This document shows, piece after piece, positions 26,901-34,200 of a DNA stretch of 64,000 bases (positions within the stretch are counted from its first letter, which is position 1; each line of letters begins with the position of its first letter). The position numbers were made by a program, and so were the translations under genes. Source of the DNA: Hippophae tibetana. Taxonomy: Eukaryota > Streptophyta > Magnoliopsida > Rosales > Elaeagnaceae. The notes below the pieces were generated by a model. The model was given only the letters and a program-made list of their open reading frames with translations. It was not told the DNA's origin and searched no databases. The stretch covers positions 248,001-312,000 of the forward strand of contig CM072806.1 of the NCBI GenBank assembly GCA_037013495.1, read 5' to 3'.

Positions 26901-29686
26901 AGCATATGAAAAATGTCCTTGAAACTTTTTCACTAGCAAATTGAGTCAGCATGTTTATAACTTAATTGTATACCTATCCATTCATATCAGAATCACCTTG
27001 TATATAAGTATTTATGCGACTTTTCGTATCAGAATTTATTTCCTTTTCCTTTTACATGAAAAATATCAAATTTTTATGTCTGACTATGGTGGCTTCTAGA
27101 GTAACTTATCCCGCCAATTTATTACTTCAATAGCTTAATTTTAAATTGAACATATTAGTGCAAAAAAATAGGCTTAACTATTTCATTAGTCCCAAACTCT
27201 GACCAACTTGATACATTGGTCCCAAAACTTTTAAAACACATAATTTTGTCCTCAAACTTTTCAAACTTTTTACCTTTCACACATAAGTTCATAAACTTTT
27301 AAATCGTATGATTTAGTCCTTAAACTTTTAAAGGTTTAGAAATAGATCCTATCTTGACTTTTTAACTACTAAAACACATATTTGTGATTCAAAATATGAA
27401 ACTACGTGTAAAGTTTTAAAAATTTGACGACTAAATCATACATTCTAAAAATTTAAGAACCTATGTGAAAATCTAGTCAATGTTTTATAGACCAATCATA
27501 TAATTTAGTTAAAAAATTATAATAAAAATCATCATACATATAAAACTTTCAATTTAGAATTACTAAAATACTGAATGGGAATTTGAGGTTCAAAAGATAA
27601 ACTACAGGATGCCATTTCTGAAGGTATGTTAACAAATTTGAATATAACTATACCTTTCTTAAGAAAAAGGCTAAGTCAAACAACGAGTAAACAGCTACAA
27701 CTTCTTTAATTATTTTTTAATCAGAACAATTGACTTCAACTTTACAACCAGGATGCAGATTTATCATACTTTAAAAAATGAGAGTTCAGAAACTAATCAT
27801 GCAATATTGAAGAAAAGTAGGTGCATTAAAAGATGAAGACCTTCTTTGTCATTTATAACCAGCAGAGCAGCAGCACCTCCAGACTGTGCAATGCTTGCCT
27901 TAACTGTGAAGTGACATTCACCACGTGTGGACAAACCAATAGATCCAGATAACTGCAACAATGCAAAAGGGGCCAAATCCGCCCACAAACTTTAGAAAAA
28001 TACATTAAACATTAATTTGATGGACAGTGTTCAGAGAAATATTTAAAGTATAGATCATTTCTTATAATATGACTCGAGATTACGAGCATTCCCACGAAAT
28101 TATATGAATCCAACAAGAACTTTCTTCTTCCCCCTATGCTAATTAGGATGAATAATCCACATAGAAAAAAACAAACCTTCTATGGAATAGTTTAAATACT
28201 CACAAAGTTGGCCAACATGTGAAATAGAAGAAATAGATGCACCAAGAAGAATAAACTGAAAACCTTAGAGGAGGATGCAGAGCATCCATTTAAAGGATCT
28301 AAGAATACAGCTGGCCATTTGGGAGCTCTTTTAACATCAATAGGTAATGAAGACCCAAATCTTGCATTAACCCCTTCTAAAGTCTTGCCTTCATGACCAT
28401 TAACCCAATACCTAACCATGACCTGAAATGTTAAAACACAGCAAACAGTAAAATAGTCTATCAGCAATGAGAAGCTATAATGAATAAATAACTTAACTCA
28501 ATAGCAAATGTTAATACAACATTGGGTAACAAGATAACCAAACAAGAATCTTAAAGTATATGATTTTACATGGGTTAAGGTCTCCACAAGTCCTATAATT
28601 TATCAAAATGTATAATTTAGTCATCTACCTTTAAATGTATACACCTAGATTCCTCTAATTCTTTAAAAGTTTCAATTAAATACAAAACGTCTTTTTATAA
28701 GGTTCAATTCGGAATTTTGAAAAATAAAACAAAGTAAAAATATATAAAATTTTTGAAAATAATAAAAAACAATTTTTAAAAAAAATTAAAAATAAATAAA
28801 CAATAAAAACATATTCAATTTATATATGGAATGAAACAATTGAAAGAAAAAAAGGCATACATGGAATTTAAAAAAAAAATTAATTTCTTTTTACATTTTT
28901 TTTACTAAATTCTAATTTTTTTTTTAAATTTCTACATTTTAGAAGTGATAAATGGCACTTTCCATCTAAGAAGGAACTTCCCAATCATCTTGTATAAACC
29001 TCGGAGAAAAACTTTATATGTAAAATTAGTCATTAACGTCCAATACAAAGGAAGCCCCTAACCATAATTAGGTCCCACTATACATTGCACCAAATCCCCA
29101 TCGCCTTTTCCCAATAAATCCTTCAGCTCTTCAAATTACAATTCATCGCAAATCCAACTCTTCTGTAAGCATCATAGCCTATTTCTTTCCGACTAAATCC
29201 CTCCGTATGCAGAATTAAAATAGGTAAAAACAAGGTTTAATTGCATGATATAAATCCTTCCTAATGGAATTTATTTTTAACCCCTCCAGGCCATGTAGAT
29301 ATGTATTTTGCATGTTGTTGCAGGTATGTTTTTCTTTACATAAAGAACTTTTTTTTTTGTCAAAAGTAAATGCAAAAGCAAAACCATGTGAACAAATATA
29401 AAAATTGGAGAGAGAAAATATTTTTTTATAAAAAGGAAAAAACAATTAAATTACGGAAGTAAGAGATCAAGCATTGCGCATGGATCAAAATTATGTCCAA
29501 CAAAAATAAATAAAAAATTTGGGGATGTGATACTGGAAATACCAATTTGAAAGGGTTGTCACAGCCAGGGAACTTGGGAGACCAATCATCGGCGGCAAGA
29601 GTGACGTCGGTACCACGAGAAATGGCAAGAGAAATGAGAGAGAAGAGAACGATGAGATGGAGTAGGATCAGCGAATAAGACGACAT
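1670..29686 (-). CDS. SPPL: Signal peptide peptidase-like intramembrane aspartyl protease (SPPL, PA-domain type), 14 exons
   Basis: Spliced from 14 exons: 29686-29543, 28422-28264, 27952-27841, 25660-25541, 23883-23726, 22616-22440, 20136-20102, 19994-19838, 9899-9846, 9759-9667, 3693-3554, 2779-2709, 1957-1874, 1782-1670. Every junction is GT-AG and the phases agree. The total is 1617 bp, or 538 residues plus stop, close to the roughly 540 of Arabidopsis SPPL2-type proteins. In order it shows a signal peptide (residues 1-23), a luminal protease-associated domain (about 49-185), and a multi-pass membrane region from about 193. YD (384-385), GFGD (434-437) and PAL (491-493) are the three motifs of GxGD aspartyl proteases. 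Family members cleave type II transmembrane segments inside endomembranes; the plant substrates are not shown by the sequence. Introns 8 and 10 are 9.9 and 6.0 kb because of copia insertions. No break is seen, so I treat it as functional. The subfamily number is not assigned. Confidence 0.93.
1874..1957 (-). CDS. SPPL: SPPL exon 13 (PAL motif)
   Basis: An 84-bp exon encoding [18 protein letters not shown] with the PAL motif (491-493) required by GxGD proteases. Acceptor TTCCAG, donor G|GTAATG. Confidence 0.94.
2709..2779 (-). CDS. SPPL: SPPL exon 12
   Basis: A 71-bp exon encoding YDTAHKKG and [13 protein letters not shown], between CTTTCAG and a GTGAGT donor. Almost the same peptide is encoded at 59537-59607 in the second copy. 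Confidence 0.92.
3156..3518. mobile_element. Foldback MITE with target-site duplication (SPPL intron 11)
   Basis: The left half and the reverse complement of the right half match imperfectly over about 165 bp, from GGGAAAATATTCATC on the left to GGGTAAATGTTCATC on the right. Flanks TAAGATAAAA (3146-3155) and TAAGATGAAA (3519-3528) form a 10-bp duplication with one mismatch. The duplication size suits Mutator-like MITEs, but superfamily is inferred. It has no coding capacity. Confidence 0.8.
3554..3693 (-). CDS. SPPL: SPPL exon 11 (GFGD catalytic motif)
   Basis: A 140-bp exon encoding [22 protein letters not shown] and [11 protein letters not shown]. Asp437 of GFGD is the second catalytic aspartate. 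Acceptor CTTTCAG, donor TTCAG|GTACC, phase 2. Confidence 0.94.
4096..4195. repeat. 35-bp tandem repeat, about 2.9 copies
   Basis: The 35-bp unit starts at 4096, 4131 and 4166, each beginning ATCAAAAATTGCTTTTTAAT. The copies are near identical. It lies inside the inverted-repeat element of intron 10. Confidence 0.9.
4302..4527 (-). repeat. Element A 3' LTR
   Basis: A 226-bp copy, equivalent to 8569-8794. It is preceded in element sense by the polypurine tract at 4528-4539. Confidence 0.93.
4535..7771 (-). pseudogene. Element A pol: protease tail, integrase, reverse transcriptase, RNase H (one nonsense codon)
   Basis: A single frame of about 1,078 codons interrupted once, by TGA at 5935-5933 where related elements have Trp (GCKW context at the start of the reverse transcriptase region). 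In order it shows a GAG-pre-integrase zinc finger (HYRLGHP then CEVC), the integrase core ([33 protein letters not shown]), the RT palm motif YVDD with LYQLDVKN upstream, and RNase H ([27 protein letters not shown]). The stop codon lies in the purine-rich tract before the LTR, as in element D. The TGG-to-TGA change and the missing gag make it non-functional as an autonomous pol. Confidence 0.9.
7713..8006 (-). pseudogene. Element A gag start fused to protease by internal deletion
   Basis: The reading frame opens with the gag N-terminus ([18 protein letters not shown], also seen in B and C). It then jumps directly to the region just before the protease site, [11 protein letters not shown]. Element B has about 300 intervening codons of gag with a zinc knuckle, so A carries a large deletion that kept the frame. 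A small frameshift near 7745 separates it from the downstream pol frame. Confidence 0.85.
8569..8794 (-). repeat. Element A 5' LTR
   Basis: A 226-bp copy abutting the tRNA-Met primer-binding site at 8557-8568. Confidence 0.93.
8807..9666 (-). other. Remainder of SPPL intron 10
   Basis: It holds the right arm of the inverted-repeat element up to 8980 and its target duplication to 8990. After that comes AT-rich intron sequence up to exon 10, with no further supported feature. Confidence 0.6.
9667..9759 (-). CDS. SPPL: SPPL exon 10 (YD catalytic motif)
   Basis: Contains 31 codons with [12 protein letters not shown]. The Asp of YD (residue 385) is the first catalytic aspartate of the family. 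Acceptor TTTCAG, donor ACG|GTAGG. The next intron (3694-9666) holds the nested element with copia A. Confidence 0.94.
9846..9899 (-). CDS. SPPL: SPPL exon 9
   Basis: Contains 18 codons encoding [18 protein letters not shown], the conserved loop before the first catalytic helix. Acceptor TTGACAG, donor AAG|GTTCT. It follows the largest intron. Confidence 0.92.
11150..11480 (+). repeat. TRIM-like remnant with tRNA-Met primer-binding site
   Basis: A TGTTAGGCTCTC...TTTTCA segment ends just before TGGTATCAGAGTAACAAGAT (about 11210), a good initiator-Met tRNA binding site. A diverged relative of the same segment (TTGTTAAGTCCACC...TGATATTT) follows at about 11405-11465. Two short LTR-like blocks around a primer site and a tiny interior suggest a terminal-repeat retrotransposon in miniature. 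Limits are approximate. Confidence 0.4.
11600..12840 (-). mobile_element. Copia 3'-end fragment H (RT/RNase H remnant plus LTR)
   Basis: The minus strand from about 12830 to 11895 decodes, with many frameshifts, into copia RT from YVDDII (about 12800) through the SDTP-like and RNase H blocks (AEAKFRAI near 12250). It then reaches a purine tract CTTGAGGGAAG at 11894-11884. The AT-rich sequence to the left, beginning TGTTGAAATTTTTG, would be the 3' LTR. The 5' part of the element is gone. It lies in SPPL intron 8, in the gene's orientation, and is more decayed than A or B. Confidence 0.65.
11967..11996. repeat. (TA)n microsatellite
   Basis: About 15 TA units inside fragment H. Confidence 0.9.
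13265..14366. repeat. Pair of about 135-bp direct repeats (LTR-like)
   Basis: Segments at about 13265-13405 and 14225-14366 share a colinear series: TATTTTCCTTAT, AGGATTTCAT, ATCATATTGT, TAGATGTACTCT, CTATTATTA and GAGAATTA. About 820 bp without coding potential separates them. This could be a small non-autonomous LTR element; no clear primer-binding site or purine tract was found, so the class is uncertain. In SPPL intron 8. Confidence 0.5.
14441..14659 (+). repeat. Element B 5' LTR
   Basis: A 219-bp copy starting TGTAAAATTTCGG and ending at the primer-binding site. It contains two copies of a roughly 42-bp unit around ACAGGCTGTA. Confidence 0.85.
14987..15652 (+). pseudogene. Element B gag
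   Basis: The original start at 14987 (ATGGCCACA, intact in element C) is followed at once by TGA because of a small change, so the open frame now begins at 15008. It gives about 214 residues with the copia gag core: [18 protein letters not shown], a SWLINSM helix, GIWD and [18 protein letters not shown] damaged zinc knuckle [12 protein letters not shown] follows at about 15733, its last Cys lost beside a TGA. Confidence 0.85.
15653..19298 (+). pseudogene. Element B protease-integrase-RT-RNase H, multiply broken
   Basis: The protease region (15942-16385) reads [10 protein letters not shown] where A has [10 protein letters not shown], so the catalytic Asp-Ser-Gly is lost. Integrase pieces follow at 16400-17270, with CQFSK, FVDDHTR and TDNTREY interrupted by stops. 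RT pieces lie at 17780-18810 and include QLDVKN, YVDD near 18342 and [12 protein letters not shown]. RNase H is at 18840-19298 (DNQVAI, RDQTKH). Frameshifts and stops are spread throughout. Related in order to the pol of A and D. Confidence 0.88.
19307..19625 (+). repeat. Element B 3' LTR, expanded by an internal minisatellite
   Basis: About 319 bp, some 100 bp longer than the 5' LTR. The extra length is the repeat array at 19346-19515. The first bases are TAGAATTTTTGAG, so the terminal TG has become TA. Confidence 0.8.
19346..19515 (+). repeat. Minisatellite in element B 3' LTR
   Basis: About seven copies of a 21-25 bp unit of the form TTAGTGGTTATACAGGTTGTA, with TTAGTTAGT length variants. 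The 5' LTR has only two related blocks, so the array grew after insertion. Confidence 0.85.
19838..19994 (-). CDS. SPPL: SPPL exon 8 (membrane core)
   Basis: A 157-bp exon after GGATCAG. It encodes [10 protein letters not shown], a hydrophobic helix, and [13 protein letters not shown], the conserved segment before catalytic helix 6. It ends at CTT|GTAAG, opening a 9.9-kb intron that contains copia element B. Confidence 0.92.
20102..20136 (-). CDS. SPPL: SPPL exon 7 (micro-exon)
   Basis: A 35-bp exon encoding [11 protein letters not shown] between TTTCCAG and AG|GTACC. It is too short for ordinary ORF scans. It is placed by the family's 'GMHNC' motif and by phase agreement with exons 6 and 8. 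Confidence 0.88.
20137..22439 (-). other. SPPL intron 6
   Basis: A 2.3-kb intron bounded by CAG|GTAAC and TTTCCAG. AT-rich, with several homopolymer runs. I found no gene, LTR or clear inverted repeat in it. Confidence 0.7.
22440..22616 (-). CDS. SPPL: SPPL exon 6 (membrane spans 2-3)
   Basis: Contains 59 codons after an ATTTAG acceptor. An acidic linker (EDDSENE) is followed by two hydrophobic segments ending in [12 protein letters not shown], conserved in SPPLs. Phase 0 at both ends. Confidence 0.9.
23298..23610. repeat. Diverged tandem duplication, period about 204 bp (SPPL intron 5)
   Basis: The segment TTCCAAAAGTGAAAGAAACA with its surroundings occurs at about 23345 and again at about 23549. 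The copies share further blocks (CAATGC/CAATTGC, AGCAAAAGCA) but are clearly diverged. Confidence 0.7.
23726..23883 (-). CDS. SPPL: SPPL exon 5 (first membrane span)
   Basis: A 158-bp exon after a ATCCAG acceptor. It encodes [14 protein letters not shown] and then a first transmembrane helix at about residues 193-213. Ends in phase 0 at AAG|GTATT. Confidence 0.9.
24831..25473. mobile_element. Small non-autonomous DNA transposon (SPPL intron 4)
   Basis: Terminal inverted repeats CTATGTTACATGGACTTG (left) and CTCTGTTACATGGACTTG (right, reverse complement) differ at one base. The interior shows the inner blocks of GACACGG/GTGTCGG type found in plant 'TTGCACGGACTC'-like MITEs. Flanks GCGACTAC (24823-24830) and GCTACTAG (25474-25481) match at six of eight positions, a possible 8-bp duplication. 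It has no transposase. Confidence 0.75.
25541..25660 (-). CDS. SPPL: SPPL exon 4 (end of PA domain)
   Basis: A 120-bp exon after a CCTAG acceptor. It encodes KMVCSEKD and [16 protein letters not shown], the conserved 'IPAVMLP' section of SPPL proteins. Phase 1 at both ends. Confidence 0.88.
26076..26919. repeat. Tandem duplication of about 415 bp (SPPL intron 3)
   Basis: 26076-26490 and 26491-26919 align along their whole length, from CATAAAC...TTTGAACATAACTAGATCAA to AATCATCATTAAAGC...AAAATGTCC. Differences are scattered substitutions and small indels. The second copy has gained a CT/CTT microsatellite. Confidence 0.88.
26766..26795. repeat. CT/CTT microsatellite
   Basis: TCTCTCTCTCTCTCT followed by TTC repeats, present only in the second copy of the 415-bp duplication. 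Confidence 0.9.
27165..27520. repeat. Foldback sequence, probable MITE remnant (SPPL intron 3)
   Basis: An arm at about 27280-27340 (ATAAACTTTTAAATCGTATG, ATTTAGTCCTTAAAC) pairs with the reverse complement of about 27409-27470 (GACGACTAAATCATAC, AATTTAAGAACCTATG). Low-order outer similarity extends the inverted repeat. No target duplication was recognised. Confidence 0.5.
27841..27952 (-). CDS. SPPL: SPPL exon 3 (PA domain core)
   Basis: A 112-bp exon after a TTGCAG acceptor. It encodes the PA-domain core with [10 protein letters not shown] and AAALLVIND, matching the family's GxCxFxxKA and ALLIINN segments. Phase 1 at the 3' end. Confidence 0.9.
28264..28422 (-). CDS. SPPL: SPPL exon 2 (start of PA domain)
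   Basis: Contains 53 codons between a TTTCAG acceptor and an AAG|GT donor. The peptide includes VNGHEG, NARFG and LDPLNGCS, the conserved start of the SPPL protease-associated domain. Phase 0 at both ends. Confidence 0.9.
29543..29686 (-). CDS. SPPL: SPPL exon 1 (start codon, signal peptide)
   Basis: Contains 48 codons from ATG at 29686-29684 to AAATTG before a GTATTT donor. A hydrophobic stretch rich in Leu/Ile/Val after MSSYS is a signal peptide. It is followed by the GCDNPF segment that opens the luminal domain in SPPL proteins. Phase 0 at the 3' end. Confidence 0.9.
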
Positions 29687-30000
29687 TGGTGGAAAACCTA
29701 GACCTGCTCATCGAAACACTGCGTCTTTGTTCTTCTTGAATTGAATCCAGGTCTGTTGATGACATAGCTAAAATTTTGGAGAGAGAGAGAGAGAGAAATA
29801 ATAGAACAACGGCTGATATTATTGGTAATAAAACATTTCTCTCTCCTCTTTTCATATATGACGCAGAACAAGAACCTCCCTTTCGGTAGGAAAATTCAAT
29901 GGCAAGTGTAATCAGGAAGGGATTTTGTCTAAAAAAAGGAAAAAAAATCCCTCTGTGTTTTTGTTTAAAAATGGACAAAATTGAACTTTAAACCTTTTTT
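29687..30000 (-). promoter_or_regulatory. SPPL 5' UTR / proximal promoter with CT-repeat
   Basis: Upstream of the SPPL start on the minus strand. A GA/CT dinucleotide tract at about 29779-29797 reads as a CT-rich leader, common in plant 5' UTRs. A TATATGA-like stretch lies near 29850-29858. At least one ATG precedes the main start in another frame and could form a short upstream ORF. Promoter limits are inferred. Confidence 0.4.
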
Positions 30001-30054
30001 TTAACCTATTTTATTAAAAAAAAAAAACCCATCAACCAACCCAATATCAAAAAG

Positions 30055-30573
30055 CTACTTAACAGTAATAGAGTTCTTATTCAAAGAATTCAATGCAATC
30101 TTCTTAGACATTTTGAGTTCCATCTTCTTTTTCAGATTGGCCGATGAACAGATTGCAACAATATCTTCTCCATCCAAATGTGACATAAATTCATTTTCTG
30201 TACCCTCTAATACGTTCGTGAAAGGCAACAGACTCAACCTTTGGTCTCAATGCCGACTGTGTAAACTGTCTAAATGCCACTTGGCATAATTCCTTATTCC
30301 CATGATAATCACCAGCAACCAGAATTGGAACCTCCACATTAAATCAATCCTCTAAAGTTGGTGTAAACCCCTCAATGACTCTTCCTTGACGTCAAAATAA
30401 TCCAAATTGTATTTGGACACATCTTCAATCATAACTTCAACCAATTCACCTTGTAAAACTTCCTCAGCACTCGGCTTTGCACCATTTTTAGGCTCATCAG
30501 AGGAATTCTCACGCTTCTCAATTTTCTCACTCTCATAAAAGCCATTTCGAGCATTAATAGAAGACCTCTTCAT
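30055..30573 (-). pseudogene. Unrecognised broken reading frame upstream of SPPL
   Basis: Two open stretches in the same minus frame: 30573-30352 (73 codons, acidic, with EVLQGELVEVMIEDVSKYNL) and 30237-30055 (60 codons, lysine-rich end). They are separated by a TAG at about 30354-30352 and a further TGA. Between them another frame reads EVPILVAGDYHGNKELCQVA and more, which looks like real protein sequence, so at least two frameshifts are likely. I do not recognise the family. It could be an old gene fragment, or exons of a gene whose splice sites I failed to see. Confidence 0.4.
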
Positions 30574-30870
30574 TCAGGTATATACGATAACACCATTCAC
30601 AACAGAAACTTTAAGCTTCTTAGAGTTAAAATTCTCTCGAGCGAAAATTCAAGAACTCGTATGTGTTGGGTTAGTTTTCTAAACCTCTTTCTTAGATGTT
30701 AGGTAAGTTTTTTAAACATTTTTCTTGTTTATCTCAATTTTAAAGATTGAATTCACACACATTTTGGAAATTAAGAACAGTTTTTCTGATGTTGTTTTCA
30801 GTTTTTTATTACATCTATTTATAAGAAACAAACTGTTGAAATTTTAAATTTTTTATAAAATTTTAAGAGT

Positions 30871-30913
30871 GAAAAACACCACTCCTTAAAACTAGAAACT
30901 CATACTCACACCA
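30871..30913. repeat. Direct repeat R2 at left end of E
   Basis: A 43-bp stretch (GAAAAACACC...CTCACACCA) that abuts the integrase end of E. It matches 37699-37740 with four substitutions and one indel. On the minus strand it reads WCEYEFLVLRSGVFHS and then a stop. Confidence 0.75.
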
Positions 30914-30949
30914 TATTGAGTATGGTACGATTCTTCCTCTCACATATAC

Positions 30950-31259
30950 TGTAGAAAAAACAAGAAATAACTCTACACAAAAGAGTTCTCTAGTTTGTAT
31001 TATTTTCTTCATGTTTTCATTACAATTGTATAGCTATTTATAAGGAAATTTTATTCCTTCAATTACTCTTTAAATTAAGCATTCCTTGATTTACTCCTTG
31101 AATTAAGCATTCCTTGTTTTACTCCTTGAATTAAGGATTCCTTGTTTTACTCCTTGAATTAAGGATTCCTTGTTTTACTCCTTGAATTAAGCTCCTTGTT
31201 TTATTCCTTGAATTAAGGTCCTTGTGTTTATTCTTTGAATTAAGAACTAATATCCAATA
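30950..31259 (-). repeat. Element D 3' LTR
   Basis: 310 bp. The right half is built of about six copies of a roughly 28-bp unit around CTCCTTGAATTAAGGATTCC. Same sequence as 35666-35975. Confidence 0.95.
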
Positions 31260-31266
31260 CTCCCCC

Positions 31267-34200
31267 TCAAGCTGGATCCAGAAGATTTATGGATCCAAGC
31301 TTGGACAAAAGTCGTTGAAATTGATGAGAAGCCAAGGGCTTGGTGAAGATGTCAGCCAGTTGGTCGAAGCTTCTTGTATAATGTGTCTGAATCACCTGTG
31401 ATTGAACTTGTTCACGAACGTAATGACAATCAACTTCAATGTGTTTCGTCCTCTCGTGAAACACTGGGTTTGATGCTATATGCATAGCTGCCTGATTGTC
31501 GCAAAATAAGGACATAGGAAGAGTTGTAGGAACACCTAAATCACACAGAAGACCTTTAAGCCATATCAACTCACACGCAGTTGAAGCCATTGCACGATAT
31601 TCTGCTTCGGCACTTGATCTGGCAATGACAGTTTGCTTCTTACTCTTCCATGTGACCAAGTTTCCACCGACAAATGTACAGTAGCCAGTGGTGGACTTGC
31701 GATCAATTGCATTCCCTGCCCAATCAGCATCACAATACCCCATGATTTGTGTGTTGTCATTCTTCTTCATGATAATACCACGACCCACTGATCCTTTTAA
31801 GTAGCGTAAGATCCTTTTAACAAGGGTCAAATGCTCAAGTGTTGGGGAGTGCATGAATTGGCTCACAATACTTACAGAATATGTGATGTCAGGTCTGGTG
31901 ATTGTTAGGTAGATCAACTTACCAACCAGTCGTTGGTAATAACTTATATCCCTGAGTGGCGTGCCCTTCAAGCTAGGTTTGAGCTTGCTGTCAAGAGGGG
32001 TAATGGCTGGTTTAGCATCGCTCATGTTAGCTTCCTTAAGCAAATCTAGGACATATTTCCTTTGGTTAAGAAAGAGTCCCTTGTGCGAGGTTGCCATTTC
32101 TATACCAAGAAAGTACTTCAATATCCCAAGGTCTTTAATTGCAAACCTTTGTCTGAGGGACTGTTTGAGGTTGAAAATCTCGTCAGCATTATCACCTGTA
32201 ATTATCAGATCATCTACATAAATCAGCACAACCAATTTGCCCATAGCTCCTGTGCGAACAAATAGTGAGGAATCGGCATTGCTGCTTTTGAAACCAACAC
32301 TAGTGAGAACTGAGCTTAGCTTGGCATACCAAGCTCGTGGGGACTGTTTCAAACCATAAATGGATTTGTGCAATTTGCACACTAAATCCAGTTCATTGCT
32401 TTGAGGATGCCCAGGTGGCAATTTCATATAGACTTCTTCTTTGAGATCACCATGCAAGAATGCATTCTTCACATCCATTTGGTACATGGACCACCCCTTG
32501 TTTACAGCCACAGACAGTAACACTCTTACTGTGTTCATTTTTGCAACAGGTGCAAATGTTTCTTTGTAATCCACCTCGAATGTTTGAGTGAATCCCCGAG
32601 CCACCAATCTTGCTTTATACCTCTCAATTGATCCATCTGACTTGAATTTGAGCTTATAGATCCATTTGCAACCCACAACTTTCTTGCCTTTTGGAAGTTT
32701 GGTGATGCTCCATGTGTTGTGTTGATCTAGGGCTTTAAGTTCTTCTTGCATGGCTTCCTTCCACACCTCTTGGCTGTTGGCCTCATGAAAGTTTTGAGGC
32801 TCACTGTAACTCGATATAGTGCTGAGGAATGCGGCATGGGTTGGTGTCACTCTCTTATATGACACATAATTTGAGATGGGATGTGTGGGTTTGTAGGTGA
32901 CAAAGTCTTGAAGTCTTGTGGGAGGTTGCCTAACACGCATTGGATTACGTCGTGGAGCAGAAGGAGTTATCTCACACTCGTTCACATCTTGTACCATATT
33001 GTGAGGATCATCTTGATTATCACCATCTTCATGCAGTGTACCATTAAGACGAGACCCTTCATTGTTATTTTCAGTGAGAGATGCATCAATGTTGACATAG
33101 CTGGGATCTTGTTGTTGTGGAGCCTTAAGTTCGATTCTTGGTAATGGAAACACATCCAAGATGTCATCCCCTTGACTTGTGATTTCATGTGACTTGCTAA
33201 AAAAAGGGTTAGTTTCATAAAATCGAACATCTTTAGACACAATTAATCTCCTAAGTTGGGGATCATAACACTTATATCCCTTTTGTGTAGATGAATAACC
33301 AAGAAAAATACATTTAACAGCTCTAGGATCCAATTTATCTCGATGATGAGATTGAATATGTACAAAACAGATGCAACCAAAGACTCTAAGGTGTGAAAGG
33401 TTAATTTTCCTTCCTTTCATGACCTCTAGAGGAGACTTGAAATCCAAGACTCGACTGGGTAATCTATTGATGATGTAAGCAGCTGCCATAACCCCTTGGG
33501 ACCAGAATCTCTTTGGTACATTCATTTGTAGCATTAATGCTCTAGTTTTTTCAAGTAAGTCCCGGTTTTTGCGTTCAGCTACACCATTTTGTTGAGGTGT
33601 GCCAACACAACTTGTTTGATGCATAATGCCATGAATGCTCAAATATTGTTTCATGATATGGGACATGTATTCGGTGCCATTGTCAGACCTTAAGGTTTGA
33701 ATTTTAGAAGAAAAGTGATTTTTAACAAGATTATGAAAGTCCTTAAATACTTCCATAACTTCATTTTTAGACTTTAAAAGATATAACCATGTGACTCGAG
33801 AGAAATCATCAACAAAAATCACAAAATACTTATAACCATCAAAAGATTCATTAATTGGTCCCCATACATCTGAATGAACTAGTTCAAAACACTTACTAGC
33901 CCTAGACAAGGAAGAATTAAAAGGCAATCTAGTGGCCTTAGACAAGTGGCAAGTTTCACATGCAATTTCATCATTTCCTAAGTTTGGAAATAAAGTTGAC
34001 AAAATTGGTAGAGAAGGGTGAGCTAAACGTTGATGCCACAATTGATTATCTTGGATAGGATTAAACTTAGCTTGAAACCCTCTGGGATTGCTCTTGGATA
34101 TGTAATAGAGACCATCTAAGTAAAACCCTTCACCAATCGTCTTTTTGGTGACACAATCCTGAAAAATGACATTGTGAGGAGAAAAAATGGCTAAGCAATT

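Noticed and set aside
29586..29978. 130-codon minus-strand frame overlapping the SPPL start
   Set aside because: It overlaps SPPL exon 1 in another frame, has serine-rich low-information content, and exon 1 has a clear signal peptide and correct splice phase. At most it is an upstream ORF.
32881..33144. Plus-strand frame inside element D
   Set aside because: Antisense to the intact D polyprotein, no family resemblance.
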